Positions 15,038 to 22,715 of a DNA stretch of 23,855 nt are shown here, piece after piece. The notes under the pieces were generated by a model, which saw nothing but the letters and a program-made list of their open reading frames with translations, was not told the DNA's origin and did not search any database. The stretch is from contig JALNYF010000035.1 of NCBI GenBank assembly GCA_023229985.1, positions 1 through 23,855 of the forward strand. Direction: 5' to 3'. The translations under genes were made by a program, and so were the position numbers. The stretch's first letter is position 1, and every line of letters begins with the position of its first letter. The stretch comes from Bacteroidales bacterium. Lineage in GTDB: Bacteria > Bacteroidota > Bacteroidia > Bacteroidales > WCHB1-69.

Positions 15038-15841
15038 ATGTTATTTAATATCATTCATTTCGGGATTGCAGACGTTATTGATATATTGTTGGTTTCCACC
15101 ATCATTTATCAATTGTATAAGTTGCTGAAGGGGACGGCGGCAATTCGTATTTTATGGGCCATAGCGATTCTCTTTTTCCTATGGAAAATGCTCTCCATCT
15201 TCCATTTATCGCTGATGAGTGAAATTTTGGGACAAATCATCAGCGTAGGGTTGTTGGCACTCATTGTCGTTTTCCAGCCGGAAATTCGAAAATTTTTGTT
15301 ACTATTGGGTAACAATCGACTGCTGAAACTGTTTAGCGGTCGCTTTCAGAGGAAAAACGAAGGGATGTTGTACATCGATGAGATTAATGCTGTGGTTCGC
15401 GCTTGTCGCCGGATGTCAAACTCGAAAACAGGAGCGCTGATTGTTTTTGAAAAAGAAACCCCGTTAGATGAAAGTATTGCCACCGGTGAACGCATAGATG
15501 CAATTGTTTCACGCGAATTGATAGAAAATATCTTCTTTAAAAACAGTCCTTTACACGATGGTGCTCTCATTATTAAAAGCCATCGTCTGATTGCAGCCCG
15601 CTGTATTTTGCCCGTCTCTGATAAAGAGGATATTTCCTCTGACTTGGGATTGCGCCACCGCGCTGCCATCGGTGTGACTGTGCTGACTGATGCCGTAGTG
15701 GTGGTTGTTTCCGAGCAGACGGGCAATATCTCACTCTGTCGGAAAGGAAATATTACGTACAATGTGTCACCGCTCGTGCTGGAAAAAATGCTAAAAGACA
15801 TTTTTATAGAAGATAAAGAACCTGACAAACCCGAGAAATGA
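15038..15841 (+). CDS. cdaA: Diadenylate cyclase
   Basis: Makes the second messenger c-di-AMP from two ATP at the inner membrane. 267 aa: three N-terminal membrane helices (about 10-30, 38-55, 62-82), then the DAC domain. The catalytic motifs are D174-G-A176 (PLHDGALIIK) and R206-H-R208 (GLRHRAAIGVT). Length and plan match CdaA, not DisA. The cdaR (YbbR) and glmM partners found in Firmicutes are not adjacent. Its TGA overlaps the ruvB ATG (ATGA), which suggests translational coupling. A phosphodiesterase or c-di-AMP receptor is not in the window. Confidence 0.95.
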   Translation: MLFNIIHFGIADVIDILLVSTIIYQLYKLLKGTAAIRILWAIAILFFLWKMLSIFHLSLMSEILGQIISVGLLALIVVFQPEIRKFLLLLGNNRLLKLFSGRFQRKNEGMLYIDEINAVVRACRRMSNSKTGALIVFEKETPLDESIATGERIDAIVSRELIENIFFKNSPLHDGALIIKSHRLIAARCILPVSDKEDISSDLGLRHRAAIGVTVLTDAVVVVVSEQTGNISLCRKGNITYNVSPLVLEKMLKDIFIEDKEPDKPEK

Positions 15842-16869
15842 ATACCAATTTAGACCCATCACAAAACCGGCTTTCCGCTGCCGAAAAAGAGTTTGAACGC
15901 GCCATTCGTCCGGCAGATTTTACCAATTTCTACGGTCAGGAAAAAGTTATCGAAAATATTATCGTGTTCGTACAGGCAGCCAAGGAGCGGAAAGAAGCCT
16001 TAGACCACGTGCTTCTTCACGGTCCTCCCGGGCTGGGCAAAACTACTCTGTCTCATATTATCGCCAACGAAATGGGTGTTAATGTGCGCGTTACCTCCGG
16101 ACCCGTCATTGATAAACCGGGCGAATTAGCCGGCCTTCTGACCAGCTTGGAACCCAGCGATGTGCTGTTTATTGACGAAATTCACCGGCTGTCGCCCGTG
16201 GTGGAAGAGTATCTCTATTCTGCCATGGAAGATTACAAAATCGATATTATGATAGAAACGGGTCCCAATGCCCGTAGCGTGCAAATAGCGCTTAACCCGT
16301 TTACATTAGTGGGTGCTACTACCCGTTCCGGTTTGCTCACCGCGCCTCTCCGCTCTCGCTTTGGAATTAACCTGCGCCTGCAATATTACGATGCCCAAAC
16401 TTTATCCAAAATATTAAAACGCGCGGCTTCCATTCTGAAAATTGAACTGAAAGACGATGCAGCCTTCGAAATTGCACGACGTAGTCGAGGAACTCCACGT
16501 ATTGCCAATCTTTTGCTCCGCCGCGTGCGCGACTTCGCCCAAATAAAAGGTGACGGAACTATCAACTACGAAATTACCCAAATCGCACTGACAGCCCTGA
16601 ATGTGGATCAACACGGTTTAGACGAAATGGATAACAAAATATTGAGTACGATCGTGGATAAATTCAAGGGCGGACCCGTCGGCATTTCGACCATCGCCAC
16701 CGCTGTTGGCGAAGATACCGGAACTATTGAGGAAGTTTACGAACCTTTCCTTATTCAAGAAGGCTATCTGATGCGTACCCCGCGCGGACGCGAAGTTACC
16801 CCGCTGACTTATCAACATTTGGGAAAATGCAAAACTCCCGAACAAGCTGAATTGTTCCCAGAATATTAA
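15838..16869 (+). CDS. ruvB: Holliday junction branch migration helicase RuvB
   Basis: AAA+ motor that, with RuvA, drives Holliday junction migration in recombinational repair. 343 aa, the standard length. Visible motifs: FYGQEKVIENI near the N-terminus, Walker A GPPGLGKTTL (about 62-71), Walker B LFIDEIHRL, sensor 1 GATTRSGLL, arginine finger region APLRSRFG, and the C-terminal winged helix with YLMRTPRGREVT. No residue of note is missing. The start overlaps the stop of cdaA by 4 bp. ruvA and ruvC are not in the window, as is usual for Bacteroidetes. Confidence 0.97.
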   Translation: MNTNLDPSQNRLSAAEKEFERAIRPADFTNFYGQEKVIENIIVFVQAAKERKEALDHVLLHGPPGLGKTTLSHIIANEMGVNVRVTSGPVIDKPGELAGLLTSLEPSDVLFIDEIHRLSPVVEEYLYSAMEDYKIDIMIETGPNARSVQIALNPFTLVGATTRSGLLTAPLRSRFGINLRLQYYDAQTLSKILKRAASILKIELKDDAAFEIARRSRGTPRIANLLLRRVRDFAQIKGDGTINYEITQIALTALNVDQHGLDEMDNKILSTIVDKFKGGPVGISTIATAVGEDTGTIEEVYEPFLIQEGYLMRTPRGREVTPLTYQHLGKCKTPEQAELFPEY

Positions 16870-16874
16870 TTGCT

Positions 16875-17618
16875 ATGATAATAAAATTATTAGAAATTAT
16901 TGGCGAGTATTTTCTTTTCTTGCAAAAAGTCTTTACTAAACCCTACAAAGGAAAGGTCTTTTTTCGCCGCCTTATTGACGAAATGGATTCGATGGGGGTT
17001 GGCTCCCTCCTTATCGTCGCGATTGTTTCCATTTCAATGGGAAGCGTAATTACCATCCAAACTGCCATGCAAATCGAAAGCAGTTGGGTGCCCGCTTGGA
17101 CACTCGGTTTCACCGTCAGAACTTCTGTGGTAATGGAACTCTGTCCCACCATTATCAGCTGCCTGCTCGTTGGAGCTCTAGGCTCTCGCATTACTTCAGA
17201 AATTGGAAGCATGAGGGTGACCGAACAAATTGATGCATTGGAAGTGATGGGAATGAACTCCGCTTCTTACCTTGTACTACCCAAAATTGTCGCCTCATTA
17301 ATTGTAAATCCTATCCTGATTATCATCGGTATCTTTTTCGCCTTGACCGGCGGCTATCTCACGATAGTCATTACCGGTGTCACTTCTCCTTACGATTTTG
17401 TTGATGGACTTACCTCCTTTTTCCGTATGTACGATATCGTGTATGTCCTCACCAAAACCATCGTTTTTGCTTTCGTCATCTCGTCCGTTTCCTCTTTCTA
17501 CGGTTATCGCATCGAAGGTGGCGCACTCGAATTGGGGAAAGCCAATGTCAACGGCGTTGTGGTAGCAAATTTCCTTATCTTGACTTTAAATTTATTGATT
17601 ACTCAAATAATGCTCTGA
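16875..17618 (+). CDS. mlaE: MlaE-type ABC transporter permease
   Basis: Permease subunit of a phospholipid transport system of the Mla/Mce type at the inner membrane. 247 aa. It has an N-terminal amphipathic stretch and about five membrane helices, with the family features MGSVITIQTA, GALGSRITSEIGSMRVTEQIDALEVMG (the conserved cytoplasmic EQIDAL segment) and a C-terminal hydrophobic end. It starts 5 bp after ruvB and ends 1 bp before the ATPase gene. The substrate-binding Mce protein (mlaD) usually forms part of such operons but is not found next to it here. Confidence 0.9.
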   Translation: MIIKLLEIIGEYFLFLQKVFTKPYKGKVFFRRLIDEMDSMGVGSLLIVAIVSISMGSVITIQTAMQIESSWVPAWTLGFTVRTSVVMELCPTIISCLLVGALGSRITSEIGSMRVTEQIDALEVMGMNSASYLVLPKIVASLIVNPILIIIGIFFALTGGYLTIVITGVTSPYDFVDGLTSFFRMYDIVYVLTKTIVFAFVISSVSSFYGYRIEGGALELGKANVNGVVVANFLILTLNLLITQIML

Positions 17619-17619
17619 T

Positions 17620-18372
17620 ATGATAACAATTAATAATGTTTGCAAATATTTTGGCGATAGAAAAGCACTGAATGATATCAATACATCATTTGAACAAGGA
17701 AAAGTAAATTTGGTGATTGGTCGTTCCGGTTCCGGTAAAACAGTATTAATGAAGTGCTTAGTCGGATTATTGACTCCCGATGAAGGAGAAATTTTATATG
17801 ATGGTCGAAATTTTAATCTCTTTTCAAATGAAGAAAGACAAAATATTCGTACAGAAATGGGTATGGTTTTTCAAGGAGCCGCCCTTTTTGATTCGATGAC
17901 CGTTCAGGATAATGTGATGTTTCCCCTCAACATGCTCACCTTACAAAGCTGGGAAGAAAAATTGGAACGGGTGAATTTTTGTTTGAAACGTGTTGATTTA
18001 GAGAATAGTAACAATCTTTATCCCTCCGAATTGAGTGGAGGTATGAAAAAACGTGCAGCCATCGCACGCGCCATTGCCTGCAACCCGCATTACCTGTTTT
18101 GCGACGAACCTAACTCCGGTTTAGACCCCAAAACTGCGTTGCTCATTGACGAACTAATCATTGAAATTACCCACGAATTTGATATGACAACGGTCGTTAA
18201 TACGCACGATATCAACTCCATTATTACTATCGGTGAAACCATTTCTTATATTCATGAAGGAACTCTCGAATGGCGGGGAAATATGGATAATGTAATGTCT
18301 TCCGATAACGAAAAACTAAATGACTTTATCTTCGCACAACCTTTGACACAAAGAATCAGAAATTTGATGTAA
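17620..18372 (+). CDS. mlaF: MlaF-type ABC transporter ATPase
   Basis: ATPase subunit that pairs with the preceding permease. 250 aa, single nucleotide-binding domain. Walker A GRSGSGKT (about 34-41), Q-loop in MVFQGAALFDSMTV, signature LSGGMKKRAAIARA, Walker B YLFCDEPNSGLDP and switch His in VVNTHDINS. The QGAALFDSMTV and GGMKKRAA phrases are typical of the Mla/Mkl group. The gene sits 1 bp after mlaE and 1 bp before cvpA, so the three are certainly one transcription unit by spacing. Confidence 0.92.
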   Translation: MITINNVCKYFGDRKALNDINTSFEQGKVNLVIGRSGSGKTVLMKCLVGLLTPDEGEILYDGRNFNLFSNEERQNIRTEMGMVFQGAALFDSMTVQDNVMFPLNMLTLQSWEEKLERVNFCLKRVDLENSNNLYPSELSGGMKKRAAIARAIACNPHYLFCDEPNSGLDPKTALLIDELIIEITHEFDMTTVVNTHDINSIITIGETISYIHEGTLEWRGNMDNVMSSDNEKLNDFIFAQPLTQRIRNLM

Positions 18373-18373
18373 C

Positions 18374-18907
18374 ATGAATTTTTTAGATTTTCTTATTATA
18401 CTGCCTCTTCTATGGTTTGGCTATAAAGGATTTAAAAATGGATTAATTAAAGAATTATTTTCATTAGCTGCTTTAATATTAGGTATTTACATTACTTATA
18501 AATTTTCCGATTTTATCACTTCCATCTTACCCCCTTCGGAATACGCGCCCATGATTGCCTTTATTATTATCTTTATTGGCGTTTTGATAGGCGTTAATTT
18601 AGTAGGCAGATTAGCCGAAAAAACAATCAAACTTGTTATCCCCAATATTATCAATCAAATACTCGGTATTGCTTTCGGCGTTGCCAAGGTTACTTTGGTA
18701 TGCAGCATCTTACTCCATTTTATCAAAACTATTGATAAAAAAGAAGTTATTCTTCAATCAGATGTTATTCACGACTCATTGCTTTATGGCTATATAGAAC
18801 AATCTACCGATTTTATTGTCAATTGGGCTGATGTTCAAAATATTAACCTCGAAGATGAATTTGAAGCCAATCCATCTTCCGATGAACCATCGAATACTGA
18901 CAAATAA
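18374..18907 (+). CDS. CvpA family membrane protein
   Basis: 177 aa. Four hydrophobic segments (about 2-17, 30-47, 60-80, 98-118) with the CvpA pattern FLDFLIILPLLWFGYKGFKNGLIKELFSL at the N-terminus, given here in part only (WFGYKGFKNG being diagnostic), then a soluble acidic tail. CvpA proteins are linked to colicin V export in E. coli and to envelope integrity elsewhere; the molecular activity is unsettled. Its place directly after the Mla-type transporter genes supports an envelope role. Confidence 0.85.
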   Translation: MNFLDFLIILPLLWFGYKGFKNGLIKELFSLAALILGIYITYKFSDFITSILPPSEYAPMIAFIIIFIGVLIGVNLVGRLAEKTIKLVIPNIINQILGIAFGVAKVTLVCSILLHFIKTIDKKEVILQSDVIHDSLLYGYIEQSTDFIVNWADVQNINLEDEFEANPSSDEPSNTDK

Positions 18908-18940
18908 TCTACTATTTCTACACATAATATTGATGATAAG

Positions 18941-20851
18941 ATGAATGAGTTAACACACTCGGAGCAAATTCACGCTATTTTAAAAAAGTATTGGGGCTAT
19001 GACCAATTCCGTCCCCTGCAAGAAGATATTATTCTGTCGGTGCTGTCCGGCAATGACACGATGGCACTTTTACCCACTGGTGGCGGAAAGTCGATCTGTT
19101 TTCAAGTTCCTGCCATGGCGAACCCCGGGCTTTGTATCGTTATTTCCCCACTTATCGCTTTGATGAAAGACCAAGTGGATAATCTGAAGAAAAAACGAAT
19201 TAAAGCTGCTGCCATCTATTCGGGAATGAAACCTGCTGAAATGAGTACAATCATTGATAACTGCTTGTTTGATAAGGATTTTAAATTCTTGTATGTTTCG
19301 CCGGAACGTCTGAAAACCGATGCTTTCCGCATCAATTTACAACGGATGAATATCAATATGATAGCAGTAGATGAAGCACATTGTATCTCACAATGGGGCT
19401 ATGATTTTCGCCCGCCTTATCTGGAAATTGCCGAAATACGTAAGTTTTTCCCAACAATACCGGTGTTGGCGCTTACCGCAACTGCCACGCCCGAAGTAGT
19501 CAAAGACATCCAATCCAAACTTCATTTTAAGAAAGAAAACGTCTTTCAAAAAAGTTTCAAACGCGATAATCTTGTATATTATGTTGTAAAAGAAGAAGAT
19601 AAACACGGAAGGATGTTGCGAATTATGCAGCGATATCCGGGAACCGGAATCGTGTATGTGCGCAATCGTCGCAAAACAGAGGAAGTGGCGACTTTTTTGC
19701 AGGAAAACGGTATTTCAGCCGATTATTACCACGCCGGTTTAGATGGCAATGTCCGCGATCAAAAACAGAAAGCGTGGATGGATGGCACGATCCGCGTTAT
19801 CGTTTCTACCAATGCTTTCGGGATGGGAATTGATAAACCCGATGTGCGTTTCGTTATCCATATTGACATACCCGATACCTTGGAGGGCTATTTTCAAGAA
19901 GCCGGGCGCGGAGGCCGCGACTTGAAACCCTCTGTTGCCATTATGCTTTACGATGATGGCGATATTAATGAACTTCATCGTAATTTTAATCTCAGTTTTC
20001 CGCCACTTGCTACCATTCAAAATGTGTACAAACAATTATGTAACTATTACCGAATCCCTATCTATTCAGGTGAGAATCAAATGTTTAATTTTGATTTGAA
20101 CGATTTTGCGCAAACGTATAAACTCAATCCGTTAGAGACCTACAATTCCATTAAGTTGATTGAAAAAACGGGCATTTTGCAGCTATCGGATGCCGATTAT
20201 TCTCCATCAAAATTGCACTTTCTTGTAGATGATGAAACAATGGCACAGTTGAATACAACGCCTGAAGGACAAAATCAACTGGAATTTATCAAACTTCTTC
20301 TTCGCTCGTATAGCGGACTTTTTACCAATTATGTGAAGATTCATGAAACTGAAATTGCCAAGCGTGCGGGAATCACCAAAGAGCAAGTTGAGAAGAACCT
20401 GGATCAACTTCATCAATTACAATATCTTGATTATCAAAAAAGTACAAATCTTCCCACTTTATTCTTCGTGCAAAATCGGGTTGATGAGAGGTTTCTCTTT
20501 CCTGACCCGAAAGACTATTATCGAAGAAAAGAAGTGGCAGAAAAACGACTTCAATCGGTGGTTCATTATGTTGAGCATCGGGATATGTGCCGAAGTAGAT
20601 TGCTGTTGACTTATTTCGGGGAGCGCAAAAGTAGCAAATGTGAGCAATGCGATATCTGTCTGAAAAATAGAAAAGATCATCTCTCTTCCGCTGAGTTTCG
20701 ACAGATTTCGGCTGCCATTCAGGAGAATATTGGCGGCTGCAGCGATATCAAAAGTTTAGTGTTTAAACTCTCCTCTTCTTTCGATGAAGATAAAATTATT
20801 CTTGTAACTCGCTGGTTAATAGATAATAAACAAGTTTCTTTCTCATCTTAA
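18941..20851 (+). CDS. recQ: ATP-dependent DNA helicase RecQ
   Basis: 3'-5' superfamily 2 helicase acting in recombination and replication repair. 636 aa. Motif 0 YDQFRPLQ, motif I LLPTGGGKS (Lys about 50), motif II DEAH starting at about 144 followed by the aromatic-rich CISQWGYDFRP, motif III ALTATATP, motif V STNAFGMGIDKPDVR and motif VI QEAGRGGRD. The zinc-binding region has four Cys (CRSRLLLTYFGE then CEQCDIC). A winged-helix RQC part may be present, but the HRDC domain of E. coli RecQ is absent; the protein ends soon after the zinc site with a short helical tail. It begins 33 bp after cvpA. Confidence 0.95.
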   Translation: MNELTHSEQIHAILKKYWGYDQFRPLQEDIILSVLSGNDTMALLPTGGGKSICFQVPAMANPGLCIVISPLIALMKDQVDNLKKKRIKAAAIYSGMKPAEMSTIIDNCLFDKDFKFLYVSPERLKTDAFRINLQRMNINMIAVDEAHCISQWGYDFRPPYLEIAEIRKFFPTIPVLALTATATPEVVKDIQSKLHFKKENVFQKSFKRDNLVYYVVKEEDKHGRMLRIMQRYPGTGIVYVRNRRKTEEVATFLQENGISADYYHAGLDGNVRDQKQKAWMDGTIRVIVSTNAFGMGIDKPDVRFVIHIDIPDTLEGYFQEAGRGGRDLKPSVAIMLYDDGDINELHRNFNLSFPPLATIQNVYKQLCNYYRIPIYSGENQMFNFDLNDFAQTYKLNPLETYNSIKLIEKTGILQLSDADYSPSKLHFLVDDETMAQLNTTPEGQNQLEFIKLLLRSYSGLFTNYVKIHETEIAKRAGITKEQVEKNLDQLHQLQYLDYQKSTNLPTLFFVQNRVDERFLFPDPKDYYRRKEVAEKRLQSVVHYVEHRDMCRSRLLLTYFGERKSSKCEQCDICLKNRKDHLSSAEFRQISAAIQENIGGCSDIKSLVFKLSSSFDEDKIILVTRWLIDNKQVSFSS

Positions 20852-20898
20852 AAAACAATATTCAAAATTATACGTTCATGTCTATTATTAATTGAAAT

Positions 20899-21537
20899 AT
20901 GATGAAATCCTGTAAATTTTTATTGATAGTCTGCTTTATGATGGGGGTGACTTTTATCAGCGCGCAACCGGCAAATTACGTTCATATTACCGGCGATGAG
21001 AAAGCAGAAATGGCCAAAAAGATAAGCACTGCTTCGACGCAATTGCAAAGTCTGACAGTGGATTTTACACAGGAAAAAACCTCTAAAGTCTTCACCGACA
21101 AGGTCATTTCCAAAGGTACGATGGTGTACAAAAAACCCGGTCAGTTGCGCTGGTCTTATACTGCGCCAAGTGTCTATTCCATCATTATCAATTCCAAAGG
21201 CTCTTTTTTTAAAAATGCGGGCGGGGTTACCAAAAACAAAGTCGTTGGCGAATTAGGTGGTTTAATTTTAAAAACCATCAGTGGTAGCGGATTAGTGAGC
21301 AGCAGCGATTTTTCTGTTGAATATTACAAAAACAGGGATATTTTCGTCATTATGAAACCGCTTAACAAGCGTTTTAAATCCATGTATTCTTCCATCGAGG
21401 TATTTCTCAATCCGCAAAGCTATTTGGCGACGAAAGTCCAACTAAATGAAGTAAATGGCGATGTGACCGTTATCAAATTTTCTAATCATAAAAAGAATAT
21501 AACCATTCCTGCGAGCGAATTTGACGAAACTAAGTAG
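20899..21537 (+). CDS. lolA: LolA-like outer membrane lipoprotein carrier
   Basis: Periplasmic chaperone-like protein that carries lipoproteins from the inner to the outer membrane. 212 aa. The signal peptide occupies about 1-23 (cleavage near ISAQ). The mature part has the LolA plan: a helix with ISTASTQLQSLTVDFTQ, then FTDKVISKGTMVYKKPGQLRWSY, of which the stretch PGQLRWSYTAP is the family hallmark, then beta strands ending in VIKFSN. The Bacteroidetes version is often only loosely similar to E. coli LolA, so a related outer-membrane lipoprotein-sorting role is equally possible. It closes the plus-strand cluster and is convergent with rubrerythrin. Confidence 0.85.
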   Translation: MMKSCKFLLIVCFMMGVTFISAQPANYVHITGDEKAEMAKKISTASTQLQSLTVDFTQEKTSKVFTDKVISKGTMVYKKPGQLRWSYTAPSVYSIIINSKGSFFKNAGGVTKNKVVGELGGLILKTISGSGLVSSSDFSVEYYKNRDIFVIMKPLNKRFKSMYSSIEVFLNPQSYLATKVQLNEVNGDVTVIKFSNHKKNITIPASEFDETK

Positions 21538-21550
21538 GGGAGAATTGGCG

Positions 21551-21587
21551 TAAAAAAAGTAAAAAGCGACAGATTTCTCTGCCGCTT
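21551..21587 (-). terminator. Hairpin terminator of the rubrerythrin operon
   Basis: AAGCGACAG (21564-21572) and CTGCCGCTT (21579-21587) form a stem with one A/C mismatch. On the minus strand it is followed by the T-rich TTTTTACTTTTTTT, so it fits termination after rubrerythrin. It lies between the convergent lolA and rubrerythrin genes and could also stop lolA transcription. Confidence 0.7.
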
Positions 21588-21619
21588 AGTAATGAAATTA
21601 AATCACCACATATTGTCCG

Positions 21620-22171
21620 TTATTTTTTGAAATAACGATTATATAAACCTTCAAATCCTTTGCCGTGGCGGGCTTCGTCTTTTGCCATTTCGTGAACGGT
21701 GTCGTGAATGGCATCCAAATTCTCTTCTTTCGCTTTTTTGGCAATACGCATCTTGTCGGCACAAGCGCCACTTTCGGCATTCATACGTTTTTCTAAATTA
21801 GTCTTGGTGTCCCAAACGCATTCGCCCAATAATTCGCAGAATCTGGAAGCATGTTCGGCTTCTTCCCAAGCGTAACGTTTGAAGGCTTCTGCAATTTCAG
21901 GATAACCTTCGCGGTCGGCTTGACGACTCATTGCCAAATACATACCTACTTCCGTGCACTCGCCGTTGAAATGCGCATTCAAATCCATCATCATCTCTTC
22001 ACTTGCACCTTTGGCAACGCCGATCACGTGCTCCGTGACAAAATTAAGTGCTTCATCTTCAACCAATTCTTTGAATTTGCTGCTCGGAACTTTGCATTGA
22101 GGACAAAAATCAGGTGCTTTGTCACCTTCGTGTACATAACCGCATACGGTACAAATAAATCTCTTTTTCAT
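21620..22171 (-). CDS. Rubrerythrin with N-terminal rubredoxin domain
   Basis: Peroxide-reducing diiron protein of anaerobes. 183 aa. The rubredoxin domain is at the N-terminus (C7-x2-C10 and C23-x2-C26), the reverse of classical rubrerythrin, so it belongs to the 'reverse rubrerythrin' type. The ferritin-like part carries its diiron ligands in NGECTEVGMY, WEEAEHASRF, and MAKDEARHGKGF, where the E-x2-H pairs are visible. It starts 18 bp after the PerR-type gene on the same strand, so it is probably co-transcribed and repressed by it until peroxide appears. Confidence 0.93.
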   Translation of the reverse strand: MKKRFICTVCGYVHEGDKAPDFCPQCKVPSSKFKELVEDEALNFVTEHVIGVAKGASEEMMMDLNAHFNGECTEVGMYLAMSRQADREGYPEIAEAFKRYAWEEAEHASRFCELLGECVWDTKTNLEKRMNAESGACADKMRIAKKAKEENLDAIHDTVHEMAKDEARHGKGFEGLYNRYFKK

Positions 22172-22189
22172 AATTCTTGCTTTAGTTTA

Positions 22190-22606
22190 TTAATGATTCT
22201 TTTTACAGGTTTTGCATATTCCTTTATAATAGATTTGTGTCTCCACAATTTCAAAATCCCTCACAATTTGTTCGTCTAACTGTACCAAAGGTTGCGGAAA
22301 ATCGAATATTTTATCACATTTTGTACACTGAAAATGAGCGTGCGGCTCAATGCCCGCGTCGAATCGCTGGTTTTTCTCTTCAATGTTCAATACCAAAATA
22401 GCACCCTTCGAGGCAAACAAAGTCAACGTATTGTAAATCGTCGTTCGCGATAAAGTAGGCATTGCCGGAGAAAGATGCGAAAATATTTCATCTACCGTAG
22501 GATGCGTGCGATGGGTCAGTAAGTAGTCATAAATCCCTACTCTCTGTATAGAAGGTCTTATTCCATAGGTCGTTAGTATTTCGCTTACCCTCTGTGTTGT
22601 GTTCAT
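22190..22606 (-). CDS. perR: PerR-type Fur family regulator
   Basis: Metal-dependent repressor, probably sensing peroxide. From the ATG at 22606 it has 138 aa. An earlier in-frame start at 22645 lies upstream of the operator and within the promoter region, so it is rejected. The winged-helix recognition part is SRTTIYNTLTLF (53-64). The regulatory metal residues H35, D83, H89, H91 and D102 are each exactly two lower than those of Bacillus subtilis PerR (37, 85, 91, 93, 104). Asp instead of Glu at 83 separates PerR from Fur. Structural zinc cysteines are C94, C97, C131 and C134. Its partner is rubrerythrin, 18 bp downstream. Confidence 0.9.
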   Translation of the reverse strand: MNTTQRVSEILTTYGIRPSIQRVGIYDYLLTHRTHPTVDEIFSHLSPAMPTLSRTTIYNTLTLFASKGAILVLNIEEKNQRFDAGIEPHAHFQCTKCDKIFDFPQPLVQLDEQIVRDFEIVETQIYYKGICKTCKKNH

Positions 22607-22614
22607 AATAAAAT

Positions 22615-22627
22615 TGTAATTATTACA
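22615..22627. promoter_or_regulatory. PerR/Fur-type operator
   Basis: TGTAATTATTACA is a perfect 6-1-6 palindrome, close to the PerR box core TATAATNATTATA. It lies between the -7-like box (22643-22650) and the perR ATG (22606), so bound repressor would block the start of transcription. This predicts autoregulation of the perR-rubrerythrin operon. Confidence 0.7.
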
Positions 22628-22642
22628 GAATTGAAATCGTTG

Positions 22643-22650
22643 CAAAAATA
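22643..22650 (-). promoter_or_regulatory. Possible -7 box of the perR-rubrerythrin operon
   Basis: Reads TATTTTTG on the minus strand, a TAnnTTTG match, 36 bp upstream of the perR ATG. No convincing -33 element. Confidence 0.5.
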
Positions 22651-22715
22651 CATATTTTTTTCATATAAATATCATTTTGATAGTTATTTTTGAAAAAAAT
22701 GTTTTTTAATATAAA

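Noticed and set aside
22190..22645. Longer regulator starting at 22645
   Set aside because: That start would place the operator and the region just after the -7 box inside the coding sequence; the ATG at 22606 aligns exactly with PerR numbering.
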